Shown piece after piece: positions 19,677-30,196 of a stretch of 64,000 nt of DNA. Source of the DNA: Salinirubrum litoreum (GTDB lineage Archaea > Halobacteriota > Halobacteria > Halobacteriales > Haloferacaceae). Below the pieces are notes generated by a model that searched no databases, was not told where the DNA came from, and worked only from the letters and a program-made list of their open reading frames with translations. How positions within the stretch are numbered: position 1 is the stretch's first letter; the number at the start of each line of letters is the position of its first letter. The position numbers and the translations under genes were made by a program. Where the stretch lies: assembly GCF_020567425.1 (NCBI RefSeq), contig NZ_JAJCVJ010000002.1, positions 310,001 to 374,000 of the forward strand, given 5' to 3'.

Positions 19677-20525
19677 AATAGGAGAAACACCAGTGACAGA
19701 AACAGGACGCGCTACCGCGCGCTCGCGGTCGTCGTCGCCTGTCTCGTCGTGGCGACGACCGCACTCGGCCCGGCGCTCGTCTCGGCGCGCCCGGCCAACC
19801 AGATTCCGGTCGAGGACGTTTCGGCCGCGGAGAACCCACAGACACCCGACAGCGCGGCGTGGGACACCGTCCCGCCGGTGACGGTCCCGCTGGCCAGCGC
19901 ACCCAGCGGCGTCCCGAACGCCTCGGACACGTCGGTCGAGCGGCTGAAGGTCCAGACCGCCCGGACCGACGACCGGTTCTACGTCCGCCTCTCGTGGCCG
20001 GACGCGACCGCCGACCGGAACGTCACGGGCCCGCGCGACTACCGGGACGCGGTGGCGGTCCAGTTACCGGTGAACACCAGCGCCAGACCACCGATCTCGA
20101 TGGGGAGCACCCGGAACATGGTGAACGTCTGGTACTGGCAGGCCGGCGGGGAGACCGAGGAACTGCTCGCGGGCGGCCCCGGCACGACGACGGAGTACGA
20201 GACCGAGGCGGTCGAGACGACCACGGGACACGACGACGGCCGCTGGACGGTCGTCCTCTCGCGGAACATCGAGAGCGACGCGCCGAACCGGACGACACTC
20301 GCGGTCGACCACGACGTGGACGTGGCCTTCGCGGTCTGGAACGGCTCGCAGATGGAACGCTCCGGCCGGAAGTCGGTCAGCGAGTGGTACCACTATCCGC
20401 TCGGCGGCGGGCCGCAGGGGCCGCCCTACGAGTCGATTCTCTGGACCGTCGCCGGGCTGGCCATCGTCGGCGTGGCGCTGGTGACCATCGCTGCCGTCCG
20501 CAACCCCGGAGGTGGGGAGGGATGA
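19674..20525 (+). CDS. orf2, heme-binding (EB_dh/DMSO reductase gamma-like) subunit
   Basis: The product has 283 aa from ATG 19674. It has an N-terminal signal segment (ALAVVVACLVVATTALGPAL) and a C-terminal anchor (ILWTVAGLAIVGVALVTIAA), so a largely extracytoplasmic domain. The pattern MGSTRNMVNVWYWQAGG matches the gamma subunits of ethylbenzene dehydrogenase-type enzymes, where a Met and a Lys bind heme b. It would therefore be an electron-relay heme protein between NarBC and NarGH. It corresponds to orf2 of Haloferax nar. It overlaps narJ by 4 bases. Family call moderate; function inferred. Confidence 0.7.
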   Translation: MNRRNTSDRNRTRYRALAVVVACLVVATTALGPALVSARPANQIPVEDVSAAENPQTPDSAAWDTVPPVTVPLASAPSGVPNASDTSVERLKVQTARTDDRFYVRLSWPDATADRNVTGPRDYRDAVAVQLPVNTSARPPISMGSTRNMVNVWYWQAGGETEELLAGGPGTTTEYETEAVETTTGHDDGRWTVVLSRNIESDAPNRTTLAVDHDVDVAFAVWNGSQMERSGRKSVSEWYHYPLGGGPQGPPYESILWTVAGLAIVGVALVTIAAVRNPGGGEG

Positions 20526-21286
20526 CGAGCGACCCAGCGGTCGACGGGGTGGCCGACGACGAGTCGCGGCCCGACACCGCCGAGCACGTCGGCGACGACG
20601 ACCGACTCGACCCCGGAGCCGTGAACCGGCAGGCGGCCGCCCGCGGGAGCGTCTACGCGCTGCTCGCGGTGCTGTTCGACGAACCCAACGCGGCGGTGTA
20701 CGAGCGACTCGCCGCCGGCGACCTCGACGCGACCTGTCGGGACCTCGTCGCCGAGAGCGGCCTCGACGTGACCCCGCCCGATCTGACGGTCGCGGAGGAC
20801 CACGACACGCTGTGTGCGCGGTTCAACGACCTGTTCACGATCGGCTACGCCGAGTACGAGGATCGGACCGACGGGAGCCTCGACAGCGAGGGGCCGGCGG
20901 TGTCGCTGTACGAGACGGCCTACCGGCCGGACGCCTCCTGGACCGACGTGAACCTCGACCTGGCGCGGGCGTACGACTACTTCGGCCTCGAAGTCGACGA
21001 GTCTGCCCGCGACAACCACGACTTCCTCCCCTATCAACTGGAGTTCGCGGGCTACCTCGCCCGCCGGGAGGCGACGGCCGACCCCGAGTCGGCCCGTCAG
21101 CAGGCCCGTGCCCGCCTCGACCTCCACGACCGGCACCTCCACGTGGTCGCCGGTGGCGTCGCAGAGCGGATGGCCGAGGAGGCCGGCACCGGCATCTTCG
21201 GCGAGGTGGCAGACTTCTGTGCCCGGTTCGTCCGTGCCGACCAGCGGGCACTGGCCGACCGGTTCGAGGGGGGTGACGGCGGGTGA
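20522..21286 (+). CDS. narJ: NarJ, TorD-family chaperone for NarG
   Basis: The product has 254 aa and is acidic and all-helical. The TorD/NarJ/DmsD signature is seen near residues 155-185 (ARDNHDFLPYQLEFAGYLAR, like the family's D-H-x-P-x-E-L-x-F pattern), after the N-terminal helix ARGSVYALLAVLFDEP. It binds apo-NarG in the cytoplasm and holds it for molybdenum cofactor and FS0 insertion before Tat export. It overlaps orf2 (ATGA) and orf3 (GTGA), consistent with a translation-coupled operon. Confidence 0.9.
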   Translation: MTSDPAVDGVADDESRPDTAEHVGDDDRLDPGAVNRQAAARGSVYALLAVLFDEPNAAVYERLAAGDLDATCRDLVAESGLDVTPPDLTVAEDHDTLCARFNDLFTIGYAEYEDRTDGSLDSEGPAVSLYETAYRPDASWTDVNLDLARAYDYFGLEVDESARDNHDFLPYQLEFAGYLARREATADPESARQQARARLDLHDRHLHVVAGGVAERMAEEAGTGIFGEVADFCARFVRADQRALADRFEGGDGG

Positions 21287-22209
21287 GCCGACCGACGATC
21301 GACACCGAGCGAGCGAACGCCGGTCCCGGCGAACGACTCGTCCGCCTCGGCGGGGCGGTCCCAGTCGCGCCGCGCACCCTCGCGGGCCTGCTCGCGCTGG
21401 TCCCGGTGGCCGGCGCGACGCTGTACCGCGTCGCCCACAACGCGCCCGGCACACTCCCGCCGGCCGTGATCGACACCGCCACCGCGCTACTCCCGCTGGC
21501 AGTCGCCGCTCCCGCCCTCGCGGCACTCCTGCTCGCCGGCGCGGCCGACCGGCGGACGGCCCGACTCGGTCTCGCGTTCGTCGGCGCGTTCGGACTGGTG
21601 AGTCTCGCGGGCGGGAGCGCGTGGTTCCCGGCGGCTGTGGGTGTCTCCGCCGGCCTCCTCGTTCTGGTCGGGGGTCGCGGTCGGTCGGCGCTCGCTCGGG
21701 GGACCACCGAGGTCCGGCAGGCCGGCGTGCTCGCGCTCCTGACCGCCGGCGTCCTCGTCTCGCTGGCGGCGACCGCCGGCCTCGCGCCGGCTACGCTCCG
21801 ACCGGTGGGCTCCGGCCTCGCACTGCTCGGCGTCGGCCTGCTCCCGGCGAGCCTCCCGACCGACCGCCTCGCCCTGCTCGCGGGCGCTGCTGCGGGGCTG
21901 CTGACGGTCGCCGTCGCGTCGAGCGTCCCCTACGTCGCCGGCGCGGTCCTGCTGGTCGGCGGTGGTGTCGTCGGCGTCCCCGTCGGCCTCGTCGCCCTCG
22001 CGGTCGGTGGCGGGGTCGCGGCGACGGTCGGTGGTCTGCGCCGTGTGATCGGAGGCGTCGCCGACGCCGACGGGTCACTGCGACCGGTCGGGGTGTCGGC
22101 CGCGGTCGCCCCCGTGCTGTTGCTGACAGCGGGGGTCCCGGGGACGCTGCTGCGGGCGGTCGGCGTCGCGGTCGCGGTCGGTCTGCTCGCGGGAGGTGAC
22201 CCGTCGTGA
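21283..22209 (+). CDS. orf3 of the nar operon, polytopic membrane protein
   Basis: The product has 308 aa from a GTG that overlaps the narJ stop. After about 30 polar residues it is almost entirely hydrophobic, with roughly nine Ala/Leu/Gly-rich membrane segments and short loops. No cofactor ligands or transport motifs recognised. It corresponds by position to orf3 of the Haloferax nar operon. It could be a membrane anchor or a transporter related to nitrate/nitrite, but nothing in the sequence shows this. Confidence 0.7.
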   Translation: MSRPTIDTERANAGPGERLVRLGGAVPVAPRTLAGLLALVPVAGATLYRVAHNAPGTLPPAVIDTATALLPLAVAAPALAALLLAGAADRRTARLGLAFVGAFGLVSLAGGSAWFPAAVGVSAGLLVLVGGRGRSALARGTTEVRQAGVLALLTAGVLVSLAATAGLAPATLRPVGSGLALLGVGLLPASLPTDRLALLAGAAAGLLTVAVASSVPYVAGAVLLVGGGVVGVPVGLVALAVGGGVAATVGGLRRVIGGVADADGSLRPVGVSAAVAPVLLLTAGVPGTLLRAVGVAVAVGLLAGGDPS

Positions 22210-23047
22210 GAGACCCCGAAGAAGCGACCGACGGACCGCCCGACCCCGGCCTCCACCCGGAGAACAGTCCGGGATTCGACGCCGACCCCGACGGCCTCGA
22301 AGACATCGAGGTGGATCGGGACGTGACCATCGGCGAGGCGTCGCTCGCGGAACTGGCCGTGAGCGACACCGAACCGGTCGAGGACGACGCGCTCGCGGAC
22401 CTCCTCGACTCCCTCGCCGACGGCTCGGTCGTCGCCCGGCGGCGGGCCGCGCTGGCGCTCGCGGAGCGGACGTCCGCCGACGAGGACGCGACGCAGGTCG
22501 TCACCGCACTCGCGCGGGCGGCGACGACAGACGAAGACGGCGAAGTCCGGCAGTTCGCGGTCGAGGCGCTGGCGAAACACGGCGGGCGCGAGGCCGGCGA
22601 CGTGGCCCGCCGACTGACAGACGACCCGGAACCGTGGGTCCGCGCCGAGGCGGTCGTCGCACTCGACCGACTGGACCGGGCCGAGTACGCCGAGACCATC
22701 ACGGAGGCGCTGTCGGACGAGCACCACGCGGTCCGGCGGAACGCGCTCGTCTCGCTGTTCAAACGGCGCGGCGAAGACGCCCTGCCGGTCCTCTTGGTCG
22801 CGGTCGACGACGAGAGCGAACGCGTCCGGGAGTGGGCGACCCACCTGCTCGGCGGCGTCGACGACGAGCGTGCCGAATCGGCACTCCGGGAGGCGGCCGA
22901 GACCGACGAGAGCGGGATCGTCCGCAAGACGGCCGAGCGGTCGCTGTCGGTCGACGCCGGCAGTTTCCGGCGGCAGTTCTCCGGGACGCTGGACGAGACC
23001 GACCAGCCACTACCCGGTGAGGACGCGCTGAACCGCACCCCCGACCT

Positions 23048-23051
<4 letters not shown>
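22206..23051 (+). CDS. orf4 of the nar operon, HEAT-repeat protein
   Basis: The product has 281 aa from GTG 22206 (overlaps orf3). After an acidic N terminus of about 55 residues come tandem PBS-lyase/HEAT-type repeats, e.g. ADGSVVARRRAALALAER, DEDGEVRQFAVEALAKHG and SDEHHAVRRNALVSLFKR, each a helix pair with the D-x-V-R-x-x-A pattern. Such proteins scaffold protein assembly. It sits between the membrane gene orf3 and the Fe-S carrier Mrp, so it may help assemble NarGH or NarB. It corresponds to orf4 of Haloferax. Confidence 0.75.
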
Positions 23052-24352
<1,301 letters not shown>

Positions 24353-24355
24353 CAC

Positions 24356-24841
24356 ATGGCACACGACACTCGTCGGTCCACACGGACGCACCGCCATCCC
24401 GAGACCGGACCGCGACTGACGGTCGTCGGCGACGACCGGGAGACGGTACGGCTGGCCGACTTCCCGACCGTCGACCGCGACTGCACCGTCGTCTGTGCGT
24501 CCGGCGACCGGACCAGCGCGACGTGGACCGGCGTCCCGGTGCCGGAGCTGCTCGACGCGGTCGGCGCGCCGCCCGAGACGACGCACCTCCGGGTCGTCGC
24601 CGACGACGGGTACGCGGTCTGTGTCGAGGTCCGGGACGCACTCGACGCGCTGGTCGCCCTCCGCCGCGATGGGACGCGACTGGCGGACGCCGAGGCGTAC
24701 CCGACGCGGTTCGTCGGACCGAGCGTCCCCGGCGAACGGTGTGTGAAGGGACCGGTCGCGGTCGAGGCGCACGCACTCGGTGCCCGTGACGACCCCGAGG
24801 AACTGGAGGCGGTGACGCTGGACGACCCGCAGTTTGGGTGA
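24356..24841 (+). CDS. small sulfite-oxidase-fold (molybdopterin-binding) protein
   Basis: The product has 161 aa starting 3 bases after the Mrp stop. The segment DCTVVCASGDRTSATWTG followed by VPVPELLDAVGAPPETTHL matches the molybdopterin-dependent oxidoreductase (SUOX) fold. The Cys in VVCASGD stands where sulfite oxidases carry the Cys that ligates Mo. The domain is shorter than YedY or sulfite oxidase and lacks the dimer domain and signal peptide. It may bind or deliver the Mo cofactor for NarG, or be a degenerate oxidase. Last gene of the nar transcription unit. Confidence 0.65.
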   Translation: MAHDTRRSTRTHRHPETGPRLTVVGDDRETVRLADFPTVDRDCTVVCASGDRTSATWTGVPVPELLDAVGAPPETTHLRVVADDGYAVCVEVRDALDALVALRRDGTRLADAEAYPTRFVGPSVPGERCVKGPVAVEAHALGARDDPEELEAVTLDDPQFG

Positions 24842-24866
24842 CTCGCGGGCCACCTCTCGGCTGTGA

Positions 24867-25215
24867 CCGGTCGTCGCCAGGTCCCGAGACCGTCTCGTCG
24901 CGGACCGACTGGTCACCGCGACTCCGGCGACGTTCGGTGTCTCCGGCCAACTGTGGCGACCGCCGGGGGAGGACACCGTCGGTGCAGTCGAAGGCGGGCG
25001 GAGGTTCGGCGTCTCGACGACCGATCCGGACACGGCGGGCCGCACCCCGGGGACCCTCGTGCTGTTCGACGACGCGACCGGGAGTTTCTGGAGTCAGGTG
25101 CTCGGCCGGGTCATCTGTGGCCCGCAGGCCGGCGCTCGGTTCACGATTCGGCCGGCGACCGTGACCCGGTAGGACGTGGTGCGGCGAGTACCCCGAGACC
25201 GACGTGGTGGTGCCC
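24867..25215 (+). pseudogene. DUF3179 protein remnant, frameshifted
   Basis: An open frame without start from 24867 to the stop at 25170 reads TFGVSGQLWRP, then LVLFDDATGSFWSQVLGRVI and CGPQAGARFTIRPATVTR-stop. This is the C-terminal core of DUF3179 (family hallmark: L-x-W-R, then D-x-x-T-G-S-x-W-S-Q and G-x-A-x-x-G). Shifting by one base at about 25173 continues the expected TWCGEYPETDVVV. The gene therefore lost its N-terminal half and suffered a frameshift. No intact copy is nearby. Confidence 0.7.
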
Positions 25216-25267
25216 CGCCGTACTCGGACCTGCGGTGATGACTGTCGCCCGGCCGGGCCCGCGCAAG

Positions 25268-25365
25268 CACGAGCACACTCACACACGACACGAGCACACT
25301 CACACACGACACGAGCACACTCACACACGACACGAGCACACTCACACACGACACGAGCACACACG
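25268..25365 (+). repeat. 21-bp tandem repeat, four perfect units plus a partial unit
   Basis: The unit CACGAGCACACTCACACACGA (21 bp) is repeated at 25268-25288, 25289-25309, 25310-25330 and 25331-25351, then a degenerate copy follows. It lies between the DUF3179 remnant and the topA promoter, about 60-160 bases upstream of the topA TATA-like box. It is not coding. Perfect identity of the units points to recent slippage. It has no spacers, so it is not a CRISPR. Confidence 0.9.
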
Positions 25366-25422
25366 TACACACGCGAGCGCGCCTTGCCCCGCCGCAGTCG
25401 TGTGGTTTTCGGGCACGAAAGC

Positions 25423-25428
25423 TTTAGG
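25423..25428 (+). promoter_or_regulatory. TATA-like box of topA
   Basis: CTTTAG lies 26-31 bases before ATG 25454, the standard spacing for a haloarchaeal leaderless transcript. It supports ATG 25454 rather than any of the upstream in-frame starts, which lie in the pseudogene and the 21-bp repeats. Confidence 0.6.
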
Positions 25429-25453
25429 CCGTCCCTGCGCCTACCGGTGGCCA

Positions 25454-28400
25454 ATGAGTCGAGGGCCGGAACTGATCATCACGGAGAAGGACAACGCCGC
25501 CCGGCGGATCGCGGACATCCTGAGCGGGGAGTCCGCCGAGGCGGAGCGACTGAACGGCGTCAACGTCTACAAGTGGGGCGGCAAGCGCTGTATCGGCCTG
25601 TCGGGCCACGTCGTCGGCGTCGACTTCCCGCCGGAGTACAACGACTGGCGCGACGTGGAACCGGTCGAGTTGATCGACGCGCCCATCGACAAACACCCGA
25701 CACAGGAGAACATCGTGGCCGCCCTCCGGCGACTCGCCCGCCGCGCCGCCGCCGTGACGATCGCCACCGACTACGACCGCGAGGGCGAACTCATCGGGAA
25801 GGAAGCCTACGAACTCGTCCGCGAGGTGAACGAGGACGTGCCCGTCGACCGGGTGCGCTTCTCCTCGATCACGAAGCGCGAGGTGACGGAGGCGTTCGAG
25901 AACCCCGACGAGATCGACTTCGATCTGGCGGCCGCCGGCGAAGCCAGACAGATCGTCGATCTGGTGTGGGGTGCCGCCCTCACGCGGTTCCTCTCGCTGT
26001 CCGCGCGGCAGTTGGGCGACGACTTCATCTCGGTCGGGCGGGTGCAGGGCCCGACCCTGAAACTGATCGTCGACCGCGAACGCGAGATCGACGCCTTCGA
26101 TCCCGAGGACTACTGGGAACTGTTCGCGGATCTCGAAAAGTCGGGCGGCGATCCCTTCGAGTCGCAGTTCTTCTACCTCGACGAGGACGGGACCGAGGCC
26201 GAACGCGTCTGGGACGAGCCGACCGCCGAGGCCGTCTACGCGAACCTCGAAGGCACCGAGACGGCGACCGTCGAGGAGGTCGACCGCCGCCGCCGGACCG
26301 ACAGCCCACCCGCGCCGTTCAACACCACCCAGTTCATCCGGGCGGCGAGCGGCCTCGGCTACTCCGCCCAGCGAGCGATGTCCATCGCCGAGGATCTCTA
26401 CACCGCCGGCTACATGACCTACCCCCGGACCGACAACACGGTCTATCCGGACGATCTGGACCCCGAGGAACTGCTCGACGCGCTGTCTGCGAACCACACC
26501 TTCGCGGACGACGTGGACACGATCCTCGAACAGGACGAGATCGAACCGACGGCGGGTGACGAGGAGACGACCGACCACCCGCCGATCCACCCGACCGGGG
26601 AGTTGCCGTCGCGCTCTGAACTCTCCGACGACGAGTGGGACGTGTACGAACTCGTCGTCCGGCGGTTCTTCGCCACCGTCGCGGAACCGGCCGAGTGGGA
26701 GCACCTCCGAGTCGTCGCCGAGGTCGCGCCGGACGGCGGGGTCGACGACCAGCCGATCCGCCTGAAGGCGAACGGGAAGCGCCTGCTCGACGCGGGCTAC
26801 CACGCGGTCTACCCGTACTCCAACGCCAGCGAGAACATCGTGCCGGACGTGGAGACCGGCGAGGAACTGGCGGTCACGGACACCGAGTTCGAGGCGAAGC
26901 AGACCCAGCCACCCCGCCGGTACGGCCAGTCGCGGCTCATCGAACAGATGGAAACCCTCGGCATCGGCACGAAGTGCCTCACCGGCGACACCCCTGTACT
27001 CGTCCGGGCAGAGAACGGCGACATCGAGCGCCGTCCAGTCAGCGATCTATTCGAGGAAGAACAGGTCGTACTCGCGGACGGAGCGACCGAAGTCGGCACG
27101 ACGGCCGGTGGCCCCCAGACGCTTTCGTTTGCGGAAACAGAGGGGCAAACGAGAGAGCGAACCAGCGAACTGGTCAGTCGGCGTCCGCTTGAACCAATGG
27201 AACGGATTTTGGAGATCACATCGGACTCGGGAACCGTCTCGGTCACCGACGACCACCCGATGTACGTTCGCTCCGGAGACTCGTACGAGGTTGTCCCTGC
27301 GGCCCAAGTCGATCCGGGTGACAAACTGTTGGCCGCCCGATCTCCCCCCTCGGTCGCTTCGACGACCGCCGACGCACCTGTCGCTGTCTCGTGGGACGAG
27401 TTCACCAGTAGCGCAACGGACGCGACGAAACTCTTCGGCGTGGACTGTGGTTCCGCTGTCGAGCAGATCCGCTCCGAAGCCGACGAGACACAGCGGGAGC
27501 TTGCGGCTCGCCTCGGCACGGATCAGCGACGGATCTCTGCGATAGAATCGGGCCGTCGCGGAGCGCCGGTGTGGGTGCTCGGGGACCTCGGAGTTCGGCC
27601 GGAGAAGCTTCGAGGACTGAACGACGACATCGAGTTCGAGAACCTGTTCCCGATACGCTGGACGCCGACGCTGGCTAGTGTTCTCGGGAACCTGCTCGGT
27701 GACGGGTCGGTCTATGTCGATGAATCCGAGAACTCCGTCGATGTTCGCTACCACAACACGGACCGTCGCCTGATCGAGAAGTTCGCCGACGACATCGAGA
27801 CGCTGTTCGGGATTCGCCCGTCAGTTCGGCACCGTCCCGCACGGGAGGACCACCACAAGGACAAGTATCAGGTCGATGTCCCGGCGAGCGTCGGCCGTGT
27901 GCTACACTTCGTGCTTCAGTCGGTCACGAGCGACGGGTGCCCCGACGTACCCACAGACTGTGCTCCCGCGTTCATCGGTGCGATGTTCGACGACGAGGGC
28001 CACGTCTCGCGGGAACGCAAGGCGTTCATCTCGAACGTCGATCACGATCTGCTCGCGGGCATCAGCAGGATGCTCGCCGAGTTCGACATCGAGTCGAAGT
28101 TGGCTCCGGACCAACACAAGCTCCACATCCGGGGTCGGCGGAACATCGAACGGTTCGTCGATGTCGTCCCGATCACGAGCGACGAGAAGTTCTACCGCGC
28201 ACTAGACGGCCTTCGAGCGTACGACGTGACTCAGCACAAAGCACGTCTGCTCGAGCTTGTAGACGAATCGCCTCGAACTTCGAGGGAACTCGCTACCGAG
28301 ATCGGCCTCAGTCGCGGTCGAGTGAACGACATTCTCGGAGAACTCCGTGAGTACGGGTACATCCGGAAGGAGTTCGAAGGAAGCAACAGGAGCCCGGATC

Positions 28401-29593
28401 GGAACCGGGTGATTCGCTACGCAACCTCGGACTTCGAGGACTCGATCTATGCGAGGGTTCTGGGATACCCCTCATACACGACTGTCCGCTCGGTCACCGA
28501 CCGAGAGTACGACGGGGCTGTGTACGACCTGTCGGTCACGGACGATGCACCGAACTTCGCGGTCACGGGTGGTGTATTCGTTCACAACTCGACGCGACAC
28601 GACGTGATCCAGAAACTGTACGACAGAGGCTACATCGAGTCCGACCCGCCGCGCCCGACCCGGCTCGCGCGGTCGGTCGTCGAGGCCGGCGAGGAGTTCG
28701 CGGACCTGATCGTCTCCGAGGAGATGACCGCCCAACTGGAGGCGGACATGCAGGCCATCGCCCGCGGCGAGAAGTCACTGGAGGACGTCACCCAGGAGTC
28801 GCGGGAGATGCTCGAACAGGTGTTCGAGGGGCTGACCGAGTCGCGGGAGGAACTCGGCGAGCACCTGAAGAAGTCACTCAAGGCGGACAAGACGCTCGGA
28901 CCGTGTCCGGAGTGTGGGGCGGACCTGCTCGTCCGGAAGAGCAGACACGGTTCGTACTTCGTCGGCTGTGACGGCTACCCCGACTGTGACTACACACTCC
29001 CCCTACCGTCGACCGGGAAACCGCTCCTCCTGGACGACACCTGCGAGGAGCACGACCTGCACCACGTGAAGATGCTCGCCGGCCGGAAGACGTTCGTCCA
29101 CGGCTGTCCGCAGTGCAAGGCCGACGAAGCGGACGAACAGGAAGACGAGGTGATCGGGGCGTGTCCCGAGTGTGGCGAGGAACACGGGGGCGAACTCGCG
29201 ATCAAACAGCTCCGCTCTGGATCGCGGCTCGTCGGTTGTACCCGGTATCCGGACTGTGACTACTCGCTCCCGCTCCCGCGCCGGGGTGAGATCGAGGTGA
29301 CCGACGAACTCTGCGAGGAACACGACCTGCCGCATCTCGTGGTTCACTCGGGCGACGAACCGTGGGAACTCGGCTGTCCGATCTGCAACTACCGGGAGTA
29401 CCAGGCGAAGCAGGCCGGCGGGAGCGAACTGGAGAGCATCGAGGGCATCGGCGAGAAGACGGCCGAGAAGCTGAAAGACGCCGGCGTCGAGGACGTGCCG
29501 GGGCTGAAAGACGCCGAACCGGACGCGCTGGCCGAGATGGTCGAAGGCGTCGGCCCGGACAAAGTGCGGGACTGGCAGGCGAAGGCGGACTGA
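25454..29593 (+). CDS. topA: DNA topoisomerase I (type IA) interrupted by an intein
   Basis: The precursor has 1379 aa. TOPRIM is seen in ELIITEKDNAARRIADIL and ATDYDREGELIGKEA; the active Tyr is 323 in YMTYPRTDNT. The extein breaks at GIGTK after residue 507 and resumes with S-TRHDVIQKLYDRGY at 1046, so the intein sits inside the conserved G-I-G-T-K-S-T-R motif. The C-terminal part has zinc ribbons (CPECGADLL...CDGYPDC; CPECGEEHGG...CTRYPDC) and a final helix-hairpin-helix (LESIEGIGEKTAEKLKDAG). The mature enzyme of about 840 aa relaxes negative supercoils. The start is set by the TATA-like box, not by the longer open frame. Confidence 0.95.
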   Translation: MSRGPELIITEKDNAARRIADILSGESAEAERLNGVNVYKWGGKRCIGLSGHVVGVDFPPEYNDWRDVEPVELIDAPIDKHPTQENIVAALRRLARRAAAVTIATDYDREGELIGKEAYELVREVNEDVPVDRVRFSSITKREVTEAFENPDEIDFDLAAAGEARQIVDLVWGAALTRFLSLSARQLGDDFISVGRVQGPTLKLIVDREREIDAFDPEDYWELFADLEKSGGDPFESQFFYLDEDGTEAERVWDEPTAEAVYANLEGTETATVEEVDRRRRTDSPPAPFNTTQFIRAASGLGYSAQRAMSIAEDLYTAGYMTYPRTDNTVYPDDLDPEELLDALSANHTFADDVDTILEQDEIEPTAGDEETTDHPPIHPTGELPSRSELSDDEWDVYELVVRRFFATVAEPAEWEHLRVVAEVAPDGGVDDQPIRLKANGKRLLDAGYHAVYPYSNASENIVPDVETGEELAVTDTEFEAKQTQPPRRYGQSRLIEQMETLGIGTKCLTGDTPVLVRAENGDIERRPVSDLFEEEQVVLADGATEVGTTAGGPQTLSFAETEGQTRERTSELVSRRPLEPMERILEITSDSGTVSVTDDHPMYVRSGDSYEVVPAAQVDPGDKLLAARSPPSVASTTADAPVAVSWDEFTSSATDATKLFGVDCGSAVEQIRSEADETQRELAARLGTDQRRISAIESGRRGAPVWVLGDLGVRPEKLRGLNDDIEFENLFPIRWTPTLASVLGNLLGDGSVYVDESENSVDVRYHNTDRRLIEKFADDIETLFGIRPSVRHRPAREDHHKDKYQVDVPASVGRVLHFVLQSVTSDGCPDVPTDCAPAFIGAMFDDEGHVSRERKAFISNVDHDLLAGISRMLAEFDIESKLAPDQHKLHIRGRRNIERFVDVVPITSDEKFYRALDGLRAYDVTQHKARLLELVDESPRTSRELATEIGLSRGRVNDILGELREYGYIRKEFEGSNRSPDRNRVIRYATSDFEDSIYARVLGYPSYTTVRSVTDREYDGAVYDLSVTDDAPNFAVTGGVFVHNSTRHDVIQKLYDRGYIESDPPRPTRLARSVVEAGEEFADLIVSEEMTAQLEADMQAIARGEKSLEDVTQESREMLEQVFEGLTESREELGEHLKKSLKADKTLGPCPECGADLLVRKSRHGSYFVGCDGYPDCDYTLPLPSTGKPLLLDDTCEEHDLHHVKMLAGRKTFVHGCPQCKADEADEQEDEVIGACPECGEEHGGELAIKQLRSGSRLVGCTRYPDCDYSLPLPRRGEIEVTDELCEEHDLPHLVVHSGDEPWELGCPICNYREYQAKQAGGSELESIEGIGEKTAEKLKDAGVEDVPGLKDAEPDALAEMVEGVGPDKVRDWQAKAD
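26975..28588 (+). other. TopA intein (538 aa) with LAGLIDADG endonuclease and HTH segments
   Basis: Residues 508-1045 of the precursor. Block A begins C-LTGDTPVLVRAENG; block B is GTVSVTDDHPMYV; the end is NFAVTGGVFVHN followed by extein Ser, so Cys1, terminal Asn and +1 Ser are all present and splicing should work. Two LAGLIDADG motifs (ASVLGNLLGDGSV; PAFIGAMFDDEGHV) keep their acidic residues. Before them lies an Xre-like HTH (ETQRELAARLGTDQRRISAI), and after them a winged-helix-like segment (SRELATEIGLSRGRVNDILG). Codon use is less extreme than in the exteins, a sign of transfer. Confidence 0.92.
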
Positions 29594-29603
29594 GCCGGCG
29601 GCC

Positions 29604-29984
29604 TCAGTCGTCGCCCAGCACTGCGTCGACCGCCGCGACGGCCGGGGAGATGGATGCCGGGTCGCCGTCGAGGCCGATCAGGATCGTCGGGGCGTCGTAG
29701 CCGAGGGCGATCACGTTGATCCCGGTCTCGTAGACCTCGAGGTCCACGAGGTAGTCACCCAGCGGTTCGTGGACCGCTCCCTTCCGGTCGTAGTCGAGCT
29801 GTTTGAACGACACGTCTTCGACGATCACGTCGATCTCCTCTGCGGTGTAGTCGGGTGCTGGCTCGCCGTCACTGTACGCGATGCGGTAGTCGCGGTCCTC
29901 GAAGTCGCCGTAGTAGACGCCTCGGAGGTGCGGGTCCACGCGCGACTGGAGTTCGGCAACCAACTCGTCGATCTGTGCTGGCAT
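29604..29984 (-). CDS. small acidic protein (DUF7522-like)
   Basis: The product has 126 aa from ATG 29984, which a TATA-like GATAAATTC at 30011-30019 supports. The pattern [33 protein letters not shown] and a C-terminal [16 protein letters not shown] matches a haloarchaeal family of short proteins (DUF7522-like), often several per genome. No catalytic residues or membrane segments. It is convergent with topA, with 10 bases between the stops. Function unknown. Confidence 0.7.
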   Translation of the reverse strand: MPAQIDELVAELQSRVDPHLRGVYYGDFEDRDYRIAYSDGEPAPDYTAEEIDVIVEDVSFKQLDYDRKGAVHEPLGDYLVDLEVYETGINVIALGYDAPTILIGLDGDPASISPAVAAVDAVLGDD

Positions 29985-30166
29985 CTGCTGACTGGTGGTT
30001 GGGGGGCGCGGATAAATTCGTTCGGGATTCGGACAGCGTGAAAGGATGCGAACATGGGCCACGGCGACACACACGATGCGACGTTTCTGGACAGAACAGA
30101 GGCCGTGGCCGTCGCGTCGTGCAACTCCATCGAGTCCGTTTCTCTGCTCCCCACGTTCCGCACACT

Positions 30167-30172
30167 TCTTTA
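30167..30172 (+). promoter_or_regulatory. TATA-like box of the GGGP synthase gene
   Basis: TCTTTA lies 25-30 bases before ATG 30197, fitting a leaderless transcript and supporting that start. Confidence 0.5.
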
Positions 30173-30196
30173 CCCACCCCCGAATACCACTTCCCA

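Noticed and set aside
25268-25365. Possible CRISPR array
   Set aside because: Units are contiguous 21-mers with no spacers, and there are no cas genes.
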